Source: Palsa-504 sp963819785
Lineage (GTDB): Bacteria; Actinomycetota; Actinomycetes; Streptosporangiales; Streptosporangiaceae
Direction of reading: 5' to 3'
Assembly: GCA_963819785.1 (NCBI GenBank)
Contig: CAWFXW010000020.1
Location: 310,001 to 374,000 of the forward strand
DNA: 64,000 nt
Positions 1 through 7,063 of this stretch are shown here, piece after piece. Numbering within the stretch: the first letter of the stretch is position 1; the number at the start of each line of letters is the position of its first letter. The position numbers and the translations under genes are program-made. Under the pieces are notes generated by a model. The model ran no database searches, was not told where the DNA came from, and worked only from the letters and a program-made list of their open reading frames with translations.

Positions 1-514
1 GGCCCTTGATCTCTCCGGCGAACACGGCACGGTCCGGCGAGTCGACCTGCCACAACGGGAAATCATGTTTGCCGAACGAGGCCGTGGCGATGGGCGGCGC
101 GGACCCGAATCCCGCTCCGGGGTCGACGGTGTCCAGGCCGGCCATCGCCGCGCCCAGGCCGATGCCCGGCTCCTCGGCCACGACCAGCATGTCGGCCGGC
201 CCGCCCAGCGGGTTCGGACCGCCCAGCGCGACCGCGCAGGCGCGCGTGCCCGTCCGCTCGTCGCCGACGCCGGCGAAGCCGGTGACCAGCCAGCCGACCG
301 GGAGCGGCCAGGGCAGCCAGGCCGGAACGCCCTCGGTGCGCAGCAGGCCGTCCAGGCCCTCGCGGCACGGGCGGAACGCGGGCAGCAGCGGGTGAACCTC
401 GCCATGCCAGTCACAACGCCAGGCGCTGGACCAGGCGGTTGGCTCCCGGACGGGCTTACCGCACCGCGGGCAGGCGGCTGGCGAATGACGGTGGCTTTCG
501 GTGCCCACGCTCAC
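1..514 (-). CDS. DUF6758 family protein (3' part outside window)
   Basis: The reading frame is open from a GTG at 514 to the window edge, so the C-terminus is missing. The N-terminus has a zinc-ribbon-like pattern (CPRCG, then CDWHG about 20 residues later). It is followed by WLPWPLPVGWLVTG and an ALGGPNPLGG segment that I recognise from the actinobacterial DUF6758 family, whose function is unknown. An in-frame stop at 536-538 leaves GTG 514 as the first usable start, with GTG 508 as an alternative. It is transcribed in the same direction as the downstream secreted-protein array and away from it, so it is probably a separate unit. Confidence 0.7.
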   Translation of the reverse strand, partial: MSVGTESHRHSPAACPRCGKPVREPTAWSSAWRCDWHGEVHPLLPAFRPCREGLDGLLRTEGVPAWLPWPLPVGWLVTGFAGVGDERTGTRACAVALGGPNPLGGPADMLVVAEEPGIGLGAAMAGLDTVDPGAGFGSAPPIATASFGKHDFPLWQVDSPDRAVFAGEIKG

Positions 515-630
515 CTCATCGCCGAAGACGTCGCGTCATGGCCGCGTTCTTACCCCGTCCGCGGGCAATCATGCAGGTAAGCAGTGCACCCACGGGGGGA
601 CGACCCCCCTGGCACCCCCCGCATGATAGT

Positions 631-660
631 GGCGCCGGTCCCGCGGGCGGGACCGGCGCC
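631..660 (-). terminator. Hairpin downstream of secreted paralogue 1
   Basis: A perfect 14-bp stem with a 2-nt loop (arms 631-644 and 647-660) lies 18 bases past the stop of the first paralogue. There is no U-tract. That is usual for actinobacterial terminators, so termination is inferred from stem strength and position. Confidence 0.6.
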
Positions 661-677
661 GCTGGGGGCAGATCAGG

Positions 678-1364
678 CTACGGCAGGACGCCGAAGTTCG
701 CGCCCCACATCTGGTTGTCGAAGACGGTGCCGTTGGAGTACTTCGACAGCGTCCAGGTGGTGAGCTGCGGCCGCGGCTTGTCCGTCGGGAACGCGCCGTT
801 GCCCGGGTAGTTCAGCACGAACGGGTGGGAGAAGTTGGTGTCCGAGCCGTTGATCAGCGGGACGTAGCCGCCCCGGATGGTGTCGAAGGAGTCCGCGATC
901 CAGAGCGTCTTGGACGAGACGCCGCAGGGCTCGAGCGCGACCTTGGTGCCAACCGCGGCGGTGGTCCCCACCCCGACGCAGAAGCCGCTGCCCACGCCGT
1001 TGGGCGCGTACTCGAACTCGTAAGCCTGGAGCTTCGAGTAGTGCAGGTTCAGCGCGGCGGTCACCAGGCCGGCCGCGAAGAAGTCTCCGACCGTGCCCTG
1101 CTGGGAGACGGTGAAGTCTTCCGCCGCGTCGTGGTTGCTGGTCTGCCACAAGATGATGGGCTGGCCCGTCTGGGCCTTCTGCTGGAAGACATCGAGTACG
1201 AAGGCCGGATGCTTGTGGGTGCCGAACTCCCGGCTGAAGATGTCGATACAGCGGTGGCCGCACGACGGGGTGGCCGCGTTCGCGGCGAGCGTCCCCACGG
1301 CCCCGAACCCGCCGACCATGGTCAGCGTGGCCGTAGCCGCGAAGATCTTGCTCTTGATGGACAT
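678..1364 (-). CDS. Secreted protein, tandem family paralogue 1 (divergent, short)
   Basis: A 228-residue protein of an uncharacterised actinobacterial secreted family. The start at 1364 (MSIKSK) follows an AGGAGG Shine-Dalgarno and begins the same signal peptide as the other five copies. It has a basic start, a hydrophobic core and an ANAA-type signal peptidase I site before TPSCGHRC. The conserved core includes GQPIILW, GTVGDFFAAGLV, a FEYAP motif, CVGVG, LEPCGVSSKTLWI and GSDTNFSHPFVLNYP. It lacks the roughly 25-residue cysteine-containing insert (HYGCI..FPDC) of paralogues 2-6, so two cysteines are missing. The CxGV..VxLxPCG..xxxxW block loosely resembles one beta-trefoil (ricin-type) repeat. 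That fold is only a guess. No enzymatic motif is visible. Confidence 0.85.
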   Translation of the reverse strand: MSIKSKIFAATATLTMVGGFGAVGTLAANAATPSCGHRCIDIFSREFGTHKHPAFVLDVFQQKAQTGQPIILWQTSNHDAAEDFTVSQQGTVGDFFAAGLVTAALNLHYSKLQAYEFEYAPNGVGSGFCVGVGTTAAVGTKVALEPCGVSSKTLWIADSFDTIRGGYVPLINGSDTNFSHPFVLNYPGNGAFPTDKPRPQLTTWTLSKYSNGTVFDNQMWGANFGVLP

Positions 1365-1490
1365 GTTGCCCTTTCCTCCTCGGGACTGCGGCCGTGCCCC
1401 GTGCACGACCGCTGAGCCGGGCAGGGGCGGCTGACCCGATAGCTCGAACTTATGACGCGGCAGGTGTTGAGTTGGTTGTCATAGTTCGTG
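1365..1490 (-). promoter_or_regulatory. Leader/upstream region of paralogue 1
   Basis: Just upstream of the ribosome binding site is a strong hairpin (1388-1412) whose arms read GCGGUCGUGC and GCACGGCCGC in the transcript. The same hairpin precedes paralogues 5 and 6, with compensatory variants before 3 and 4. Further upstream an inverted repeat (1445-1456 CGAACTTATGAC and 1478-1488) could be an operator or another stem. The longer leader found in paralogues 3-6 is not recognisable here. Confidence 0.4.
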
Positions 1491-1516
1491 TCTTCATGTC
1501 CGGAGACAGCAGTGAC

Positions 1517-1541
1517 GCCGGCCTCCTTACGGGAGGCCGGC
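1517..1541 (-). terminator. Hairpin downstream of secreted paralogue 2
   Basis: A 10-bp GC stem (GCCGGCCTCC pairing with GGAGGCCGGC) lies about 30 bases after the stop of paralogue 2. It is the counterpart of the hairpins after the other copies. Confidence 0.55.
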
Positions 1542-1569
1542 TGCACCGGAGTTACTCAAAAGGCGGAGC

Positions 1570-2367
1570 CTACTTCAGGATCCCGAAGACGGCGCCCCAG
1601 AGCTGGTTCACGTTGACCGTGCCCAGCTCCGGACCCGGGATGAAGAACGGGGGGCTGGTGCGGGACTCGCCGGTCAGGTTGGTGACCGTCAGCTGCCGAC
1701 GCGGCTTGTCGGCCGGGTGGCCGTTGGCCGGGTAGGTCAGGACGAACGGCTTGGAAAAGTTGGTGTCCGAGCCGTTGATCGCCGGGACGTACCCGTTGAA
1801 CAGGGTGTCCGGCGAGTCGAAGACGTCCGCGATCCACACGGTCCTGGACGCCACGCCGCACTGCTGCAGCGTCACGCCCTCGCCCTTGAACGCGGTGGCG
1901 GCCACGCCCAGGCACAGGCCGCTGTCCACGCCGAAAGGCGCGTACTCGATCTCGAACGCCGGGTCGTTCACCGCGTGCCTGGTCTGCCCGTAGCAGTCCG
2001 GGAAGTTGCCGCCGGTACCCGGGATGCAGCCGTAGTGCAGCGCGACCGCGGAGGAGACCAGGCCGGCCGCGAAGAAGTCGGCCACCGTGCCCTGGAACGC
2101 CACGGTCCAGTCCTGCGCCGGGTCGAAGTTCGCCGCGCGGAACAAGATGATCGGCTGGCCGATCCTCTCGCCCCGGCGCAGCACGTCAACCACGGACTTC
2201 GGCGACTTATGCGTGCCGAACTGGTGGCTGAACACGTCGATGCAGGCGATGCCGCACGACGGGGTCGCCGCGGTGGCGGGGCCCGCGCTGAGCAGGCCCG
2301 CCGTGCCGACGCCGCCGACCAGGGTCAGCGTCACCGCCGCGGCGAGCACCTTGCTCTTGATGGACAT
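1570..2367 (-). CDS. Secreted protein, tandem family paralogue 2
   Basis: A 265-residue secreted protein. The start at 2367 lies behind GAGAGGAA and gives the family signal peptide (MSIKSKVLAAAVTLTLVGG, cleavage near PATAA). The mature protein opens with TPSCGIACIDVFSHQFGTHKSP and carries the insert absent from paralogue 1 (HYGCIPGTGGNFPDC). The rest follows the family pattern: FEIEYAPFGVDSGLCLGVA, TLQQCGVASRTVWI, GSDTNFSKPFVLTYP and a C-terminal NQLWGAVFGILK. It is the most divergent of copies 2-6. Only 99 bases separate it from the stop of paralogue 3, and it lacks the long leader. It may therefore depend on read-through from paralogue 3. Function unknown. Confidence 0.85.
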   Translation of the reverse strand: MSIKSKVLAAAVTLTLVGGVGTAGLLSAGPATAATPSCGIACIDVFSHQFGTHKSPKSVVDVLRRGERIGQPIILFRAANFDPAQDWTVAFQGTVADFFAAGLVSSAVALHYGCIPGTGGNFPDCYGQTRHAVNDPAFEIEYAPFGVDSGLCLGVAATAFKGEGVTLQQCGVASRTVWIADVFDSPDTLFNGYVPAINGSDTNFSKPFVLTYPANGHPADKPRRQLTVTNLTGESRTSPPFFIPGPELGTVNVNQLWGAVFGILK

Positions 2368-2404
2368 AGGTTGTTCCTCTCTCGGCACCCCCGAGGAGCG
2401 GGCG

Positions 2405-2440
2405 GTGACGCCGGCCTCCCGTGCGGGAGGCCGGCGTCAC
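2405..2440 (-). terminator. Hairpin between paralogues 3 and 2
   Basis: A perfect 16-bp stem with a 4-nt loop (arms 2405-2420 and 2425-2440) lies 27 bases after the paralogue 3 stop and 37 bases before the paralogue 2 start. It is the only regulatory element in this short gap, so it should terminate or attenuate transcription into paralogue 2. Confidence 0.6.
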
Positions 2441-2466
2441 CGGGTTATTCAAGGTGACTCAGGTGC

Positions 2467-3264
2467 CTACTTCAGTTCCCCGAAGGTCGCGCTCCAGAGC
2501 TGGTTGCCGTTCGCGCCGGTGCCGAACAGGTTGCCGACGTGGAACGAGAAACCGGTGAGGTTGCTGACCACGAGCTGCGGACGCGGCTTGTCGGTCGGGA
2601 AGCGGATGTCGGGGTAGGTCAGCACGAACGGGTGGGAGAAGTTGGTGTTCGAGCCGTTGATCAGCGGGATGTACCCGTGCGCCCACGCGTGGGTGAACTG
2701 CTGGTCAAGGGTGTCCAGGATCCACACCGTCTTGGCCGACACGCCACACGGCTGCAGCGTCACGCCCTCGTCATTGAACGCGGTCGCGGCAACACCCAGG
2801 CACAGGCCCGACTCCACGCCGAACGGCGCGTACTCGTTCTCGAACGCCAGGTAGTTCGACGTCCCGGGACCGCTCACGGAGGTGACGTTGAACGGGCAGT
2901 CCGGGAAGTTGACCGTGGCGATGCAGCCGTAGTGCAGCGCCGTCGTAGAGGAGACCAGGCCGGCCGCGAAGAAGTCGGCCACCGTGCCCTGGAACGCCAC
3001 GGTCCAGTCCTCGGCCGGGTCATAGTTCGCGTCGCGGAACAAGATGATCGGCTGGCCGGTCCTCTCGCCCTGGCGCAGCACGTCAACCACGTAGTTCGGC
3101 GAGTTGTGCGTGCCGAACTGGTAGCTGAACACGTTGACGCAGGCGATGCCGCACGACGGGGTCGCCGCGCTGGCCGCGCCCGCGCTGAGCACGCCCGCCG
3201 TACCGACGCCGCCGACCAGGGTCAGCGTCGCCGCCGCGGCGAGCACCTTGCTCTTGATGGACAT
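2467..3264 (-). CDS. Secreted protein, tandem family paralogue 3
   Basis: A 265-residue secreted protein. The start at 3264 gives the conserved MSIKSKVLAAAATLTLVGG signal peptide ending ASAA before TPSCGIACVNVFSYQFG. The open frame extends upstream to 3450, but that extension is leader RNA conserved between copies and not protein. The mature part contains the insert HYGCIATVNFPDCPFNVT, FENEYAPFGVESGLCLGVA, TLQPCGVSAKTVWILD, GYIPLINGSNTNFSHPF and the C-terminus NQLWSATFGELK. It is very close to paralogues 4-6, above all in the C-terminal half, which suggests recent duplication or gene conversion. Confidence 0.87.
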   Translation of the reverse strand: MSIKSKVLAAAATLTLVGGVGTAGVLSAGAASAATPSCGIACVNVFSYQFGTHNSPNYVVDVLRQGERTGQPIILFRDANYDPAEDWTVAFQGTVADFFAAGLVSSTTALHYGCIATVNFPDCPFNVTSVSGPGTSNYLAFENEYAPFGVESGLCLGVAATAFNDEGVTLQPCGVSAKTVWILDTLDQQFTHAWAHGYIPLINGSNTNFSHPFVLTYPDIRFPTDKPRPQLVVSNLTGFSFHVGNLFGTGANGNQLWSATFGELK

Positions 3265-3458
3265 TGAGAATTCCTCTCTTGGAACGCACAGCCGTACCCT
3301 GCGCACGGCCGCGTCGAGCTGGCCCCCGCAGCGCGCGTCGGATTCATCCCCGATTCGCTCGGCACGCTGCCGACTCGCGGTGGCCTGGTCAGGACCAAAG
3401 CGAGGCCCTGACCGGTCATACTCCGCTGGAGAGGTAAAAAACCCGGGCACGCCCGGGT
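3265..3458 (-). promoter_or_regulatory. Conserved structured 5' leader of paralogue 3
   Basis: Read in the transcript direction, it starts with a terminator-like hairpin (3441-3458, stem ACCCGGGC/GCCCGGGU followed by six U). Next come a GGUCAGG/CCUGACC hairpin, a compound stem GCAGCGUGC/GCGCGCUGC, and a hairpin centred on GUGCGCAGGGUAC. The last element is GUUCC-AAGAGA-GGAAU, which folds the ribosome binding site into a small stem. Equivalent elements occur before paralogues 4, 5 and 6, with compensatory changes. I do not recognise a known riboswitch class. Confidence 0.55.
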
Positions 3459-3613
3459 GTCTCCGCGGGGACGGGCGTTCACCCGTCCCACACGGGAAGA
3501 CGCGTGATGCGGCCCAGATGGTTGAGGCCGATACGGATTTTCAGCGGCCGGAGCCCGGATTCAGAACTCTCGCCTCGAGGATTGCGGGATCGGCGGGGTT
3601 GGTACGCACAGCA

Positions 3614-3648
3614 GCGGCGCCGGCCCCCTCGCGGGGAGCCGGCGCCGC
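3614..3648 (-). terminator. Hairpin downstream of secreted paralogue 4
   Basis: A GCGGCGCCGGC stem (arms 3614-3624 and 3638-3648) with further pairing of the CCCC/GGGG run inside lies about 30 bases past the stop of paralogue 4. Confidence 0.6.
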
Positions 3649-3677
3649 CGTGTTACTCAGAGCGTGAACTCAGGGTT

Positions 3678-4481
3678 CTACTTGAGTTCCCCGAAGGTCG
3701 CGCCCCAGAGCTGGTTGCTGTTCGCGCCGGTGCCGAACAGGTTGCCGACGTGGAACGAGAAACCGGTGAGGTTGCTGACGAACAGCTGCGGACGCGGCCT
3801 GTCGGTCGGGTTGCCGTTGGCCGGGTAGGTCAGCACGAACGGGTGCGAGAAGTTGGTGTCCGAGCCGTTGATCAGCGGGATGTACCCGTGCGCCCAGGCG
3901 TGGGTGAACTGCTGGTCAAGGGTGTCCAGGATCCACACCGTCTTGGCCGACACGCCACACGGCTGCAGCGTCACGCCCTCGCCCTGGAACGCGGTCGCGG
4001 CCACACCCAGGCACAGGCCCGACTCCACGCCGAACGGCGCGTACTCGTTCTCGAACGCCAGGAAGTTCGACGTCCCGGGACCGCTCGCGGAGGTGACGTT
4101 GAACGGGCAGTCCGGGAAGTTGCCGCCGGCGCCCGAGATGCAGCCGTAGTGCAGCGCGACCGCGGAGGAGACCAGGCCGGCCGCGAAGAAGTCGGCCACC
4201 GTGCCCTGGAACGCCACGGTCCAGTCCTCGGCCGGGTCGAAGTTCGCCGCGCGGAACAAGATGATCGGCTGGCCGCTCCTCTCGCCCTGGCGGTACACGT
4301 CAACCACGGAGTTCGGCGACTTGTGCGTGCCGAACTGGAAGCTGAACAGGTTGACGCAGGCGATGCCGCACGACGGGGTTGCCGCGCTGGCGGGGCCCGC
4401 GCTGAGCACGCCCGCCGTGCCGACGCCGCCGACCAGGGTCAGCGTCGCCGCAGCGGCGAGCACTTTGCTCTTGATGGACAT
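3678..4481 (-). CDS. Secreted protein, tandem family paralogue 4
   Basis: A 267-residue secreted protein. The start at 4481 gives the family signal peptide (MSIKSKVLAAAATLTLVGG, PASAA) after GAGAGGAA. The open frame continues upstream to 4802 through leader sequence that is not coding. The mature protein begins TPSCGIACVNLFSFQFGTHKSP. It has the insert HYGCISGAGGNFPDCPFNVT, then FENEYAPFG, SGLCLGVA, TLQPCGVSAKTVWILD, GSDTNFSHPFVLTYP and NQLWGATFGELK. Its insert resembles paralogue 2 (GxGGNFPDC) while its C-terminal half matches paralogues 3, 5 and 6. This mosaic pattern is what gene conversion in a tandem array would produce. Confidence 0.87.
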   Translation of the reverse strand: MSIKSKVLAAAATLTLVGGVGTAGVLSAGPASAATPSCGIACVNLFSFQFGTHKSPNSVVDVYRQGERSGQPIILFRAANFDPAEDWTVAFQGTVADFFAAGLVSSAVALHYGCISGAGGNFPDCPFNVTSASGPGTSNFLAFENEYAPFGVESGLCLGVAATAFQGEGVTLQPCGVSAKTVWILDTLDQQFTHAWAHGYIPLINGSDTNFSHPFVLTYPANGNPTDRPRPQLFVSNLTGFSFHVGNLFGTGANSNQLWGATFGELK

Positions 4482-4672
4482 GGGTTGTTCCTCTCTTGGA
4501 ACGCACAGCCGAGCCCTGCGCACAGCTGTGTCGAGCTTTCCCCCGCAGCGCGCGTCGGATTCTTCCCCGATTCGCTCGGCACGCTGCCGGCTCGCGGTGG
4601 CCTGGTCAGGACCAAAGCGCGGTCCCGACCGGTCATACGGTTCTGGAGAGGTAAGACCCGGGCACGCCCGGG
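4482..4672 (-). promoter_or_regulatory. Conserved structured 5' leader of paralogue 4
   Basis: It has the same element order as before paralogue 3. A CCCGGGC/GCCCGGG hairpin (4656-4672) with a UCUU tail comes first, then GGUCGGGACC pairing with GGUCCUGACC, and GCAGCGUGC pairing with GCGCGCUGC around a UCGG..CCGA stem. Last are a CACAGCUGUGC..GGCUGUG hairpin and GUUCC/GGAAC enclosing the ribosome binding site. The distance from the U-tract to the start codon is 173 bases, against 176-180 in the other copies. The third hairpin differs at several positions in both arms while keeping pairing, which supports RNA structure. Confidence 0.55.
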
Positions 4673-4768
4673 GGTCTCCGCGGGACGGGCCGTTCACCCT
4701 TCCCACATAGGAAGACGCGCGATGGGTCCAGATGGTTGACGCCCAGATGTACTGGAGTATGCAAGCAA

Positions 4769-4802
4769 GTGACGCCGATCCCCTCACCGGGGTCGGCGTC
4801 AC
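4769..4802 (-). terminator. Extra hairpin between paralogues 5 and 4
   Basis: A GTGACGCCGATCCCC stem pairs with its complement across a 5-nt loop and lies between the paralogue 5 terminator and the paralogue 4 leader. It resembles the 2405-2440 hairpin in sequence, so it may be the remnant of the 3' end of a lost or deleted array copy. Confidence 0.5.
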
Positions 4803-4859
4803 CCTTTATTGCTCAAAATCCGAATTCGACATGGTCCAGGACCGTTTGGGCGCAAAGCA

Positions 4860-4894
4860 GTGGCGCCGGCCCCCTCGCGGGGAGCCGGCGCCAC
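4860..4894 (-). terminator. Hairpin downstream of secreted paralogue 5
   Basis: A GTGGCGCCGGC stem (4860-4870 with 4884-4894), extended by CCCC/GGGG pairing, lies 30 bases after the paralogue 5 stop. It is almost identical in sequence and position to the hairpin after paralogue 4. Confidence 0.6.
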
Positions 4895-4923
4895 CGTGTT
4901 ACTCAGAACGTGAACTCAGGGTT

Positions 4924-5724
4924 CTACTTGAGTTCCCCGAAGGTCGCGCCCCAGAGCTGGTCGCTGTTCGCGCCGGTGCCGAACAGGTTGCCGACGTGGA
5001 ACGAGAAACCGGTGAGGTTGGTGACCACGAGCTGCGGACGCGGCTTGTCGGTCGGGAAGCGGATGTCGGGGTAGGTGAGGACGAACGGCTGGGAGAAGTT
5101 GGTGTCCGAGCCGTTGATCAGCGGGATGTACCCGTGCGCCCACGCGGTGGTGAACTGCTGGTCAAGGGTGTCCAGGATCCACACCGTCTTGGCCGACACG
5201 CCACACGGCTGCAGCGTCACGCCCTCGTCACTGAACGCGGTCGCGGCAACACCCAGGCAGAGACCCGACTCCACGCCGAACGGCGCGTACTCGTTCTCGA
5301 ACGCCAGGAAGTTCGAGTCCACGCCCGGCGTGCCCGTGGTCGCAACGCTGAACGGGCAGTCGGGGAAGTCGACCCCGGCGATGCAGCCATAGTGCAGGGC
5401 CAGCGACGACGACACCAGGCCGGCCGCGAAGAAGTCGGCCACCGTGCCCTGGAACGCCACGGTCCAGTCCTCGGCCGGGTCGAAGTTCGCCGCGCGGAAC
5501 AAGATGATCGGCTGGCCGACCTTCTCGCCCTGACGCAGCACGTCAACCACGTAGTTCGGCGAGTTGTGCGTGCCGAACATGTAGCTGAACACGTTGACGC
5601 AGGCGATGCCGCACGACGGGGTCGCCGCGCTGGCGGGGCCCGCGCTGAGCACGCCCGCCGTGCCGACGCCGCCGACCAGGGTCAGCGTCGCCGCCGCGGC
5701 GAGCACCTTGCTCTTGATGGACAT
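4924..5724 (-). CDS. Secreted protein, tandem family paralogue 5
   Basis: A 266-residue secreted protein starting at 5724 (MSIKSK) behind GAGAGGAA, with the family signal peptide ending PASAA. The mature N-terminus is TPSCGIACVNVFSYMFGTHNSP. The variable insert is HYGCIAGVDFPDCPFSVATTG. After it come FENEYAPFGVESGLCLGVA, TLQPCGVSAKTVWILD, GSDTNFSQPFVLTYP and a C-terminus DQLWGATFGELK. Six cysteines in the mature part match paralogues 2-4 and 6, consistent with disulfides in an exported protein. It sits between its own leader and terminator, so it is probably transcribed alone. Confidence 0.87.
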   Translation of the reverse strand: MSIKSKVLAAAATLTLVGGVGTAGVLSAGPASAATPSCGIACVNVFSYMFGTHNSPNYVVDVLRQGEKVGQPIILFRAANFDPAEDWTVAFQGTVADFFAAGLVSSSLALHYGCIAGVDFPDCPFSVATTGTPGVDSNFLAFENEYAPFGVESGLCLGVAATAFSDEGVTLQPCGVSAKTVWILDTLDQQFTTAWAHGYIPLINGSDTNFSQPFVLTYPDIRFPTDKPRPQLVVTNLTGFSFHVGNLFGTGANSDQLWGATFGELK

Positions 5725-5920
5725 AGATGATTCCTCTCTTGGAACCCGCGGCCGTGCCCTGCGCACGACCGCCTCAACCTGGCCTCCGCAGCACGCGTCG
5801 GATTTCTGCCCCGATTCGCTCGGCACGCTGCCGGCTTGCGGCGACCTGATCAGGGCAGAACGGCTGACCTGACCGGTATTGCAGTCTGGAGAGGGAAAGG
5901 ACACCCGGGCAAAGCCGGGC
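5725..5920 (-). promoter_or_regulatory. Conserved structured 5' leader of paralogue 5
   Basis: It contains a CCCGG/CCGGG hairpin at 5902-5920, the conserved CCCUCUCCAGAC block, a GGUCAGG/CCUGAUC stem (G-U variant of the one in copies 3 and 4), and the GCAGCGUGC compound stem. A GCGGUCGUGC/GGCACGGCCGC hairpin (5747-5772) and the ribosome-binding-site stem GUUCC/GGAAU follow. The element order and the 176-nt spacing match the other leaders. Confidence 0.55.
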
Positions 5921-5989
5921 GGCTCAAGACGCGGAAGGCAAACGCAGGCTCATCGTGCGTTCATCCGGCCGGCGCCTCAGGAATGGATA

Positions 5990-6025
5990 GTGGCGCCGAC
6001 CTTCCTTGCAGAGGGCCGGCGCCAC
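5990..6025 (-). terminator. Hairpin downstream of secreted paralogue 6
   Basis: GTGGCGCC (5990-5997) pairs with GGCGCCAC (6018-6025), with more partial pairing inside. It lies 32 bases after the paralogue 6 stop and is a less perfect version of the array terminators. Confidence 0.5.
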
Positions 6026-6056
6026 CGTGTTACTCAGAACGTGAACTCACAGGGTT

Positions 6057-6866
6057 CTACTTGAGTTCCCCGAAGGTCGCGCCCCAGAGCTGGTTGCTGT
6101 TCGCGCCGGTGCCGAACAGGTTACCGACGTGGAACGAGAAACCGGTGAGGTTGCTGACGAACAGCTGCGGACGCGGCTTGTCGGTCGGGAAACCGGCGGC
6201 CGGGTACGTCAGCACGAACGGCTGGGAGAAGTTGGTGTCCGAGCCGTTGATCAGCGGGATGTAACCGTGCGCCCACGCGGTGGTGAACTGCTGGTCGAGA
6301 GTGTCCAGGACCCACACCGTCTTGGCCGACACGCCACACGGCTGCAGGGTAACGCCCTCGCCCTGAACCGCGGTCGAGGCAACGCCCAGGCACAGGCCCG
6401 ACTCCACGCCGAACGGCGCGTACTCGTTCTCAAATGCCAGGTAGTTCGACGTAAGCCCGGTCGCTTGCGGGTTCGGGACCCCGGTAACGCTGAACGGGCA
6501 GTCCGGGAAGTTGACCCCGGGGATGCAGCCGTAGTGCAGCGCGACCGCGGAGGAGACCAGGCCGGCCGCGAAGAAGTCGGCCACCGTGCCCTGGAACGCC
6601 ACGGTCCAGTCCTCGGCCGGGTCGAAGTTCGCCGCGCGGAACAGGATGATCGGCTGGCCGACCTTCTCGCCCTGACGCAGCACGTCAACCACGTACTGCG
6701 GGTTGTTGTGCGTGCCGAACTGGTAGCTGAACAGGTTCACGCAGGCGATGCCACACGACGGGGTTGCCGCGCTGGCCGCGCCTGCGCTGAGCACGCCAGC
6801 CGTACCGACGCCGCCGACCAGGGTCAGCGTCGCCGCCGCGGCGAGCACCTTGCTCTTGATGGACAT
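6057..6866 (-). CDS. Secreted protein, tandem family paralogue 6
   Basis: A 269-residue secreted protein starting at 6866 after GAGAGGAA and the first transcribed of the six. It has the family signal peptide (MSIKSKVLAAAATLTLVGG, ending ASAA) and mature start TPSCGIACVNLFSYQFGTHNNP. It carries the longest variable insert (HYGCIPGVNFPDCPFSVTG followed by VPNPQATGLTSN). The C-terminal half, with SGLCLGVA, TLQPCGVSAKTVWVLD, GSDTNFSQPFVLTYP and NQLWGATFGELK, is nearly the same as in paralogues 3-5. I cannot assign a function. The QPCG..xxxVW pattern suggests a lectin-like or structural surface protein. Confidence 0.87.
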   Translation of the reverse strand: MSIKSKVLAAAATLTLVGGVGTAGVLSAGAASAATPSCGIACVNLFSYQFGTHNNPQYVVDVLRQGEKVGQPIILFRAANFDPAEDWTVAFQGTVADFFAAGLVSSAVALHYGCIPGVNFPDCPFSVTGVPNPQATGLTSNYLAFENEYAPFGVESGLCLGVASTAVQGEGVTLQPCGVSAKTVWVLDTLDQQFTTAWAHGYIPLINGSDTNFSQPFVLTYPAAGFPTDKPRPQLFVSNLTGFSFHVGNLFGTGANSNQLWGATFGELK

Positions 6867-7063
6867 GGATGATTCCTCTCTTGGAACCTGCGGCCGTGCC
6901 CTGCGCACGACCGCCTCAAGCAAACCCCCCGCAGCACGCACGGCCGGATGGCTTCCGGCCTGACTCGGCACGCTGCCGGCATTACGGCGGGCTGATCAGG
7001 GCAGGAACGGCTGACCTGATCGGTGGTGCAGTCTGGAGAGGGAAAGTCCCGGGCAAGCCCGGA
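6867..7063 (-). promoter_or_regulatory. Conserved structured 5' leader of paralogue 6
   Basis: Elements in transcript order are: a UCCGGGC/GCCCGGGA hairpin (7047-7063); CUUUCCCUCUCCAGAC; GAUCAGG/CCUGAUC, a fully compensated version of the GGUC/GACC stem; and the GCAGC..GCUGC compound stem enclosing GGCCGG/CCGGCC. The GCGGUCGUGC/GCACGGCCGC hairpin (6890-6913) and the ribosome-binding-site stem come last. The inner stem GGCCGG/CCGGCC replaces UCGG/CCGA of copies 3-5, again with both arms changed. Confidence 0.55.

Noticed and set aside
3265..7063. c-di-AMP (ydaO-type) riboswitch before the secreted paralogues
   Set aside because: GCGGGGG and GAAUC-like motifs occur, but the order and spacing of the ydaO core (including GGGGUGAAUC after the GCGGGGG segment) do not fit. 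I kept it as an unclassified leader.
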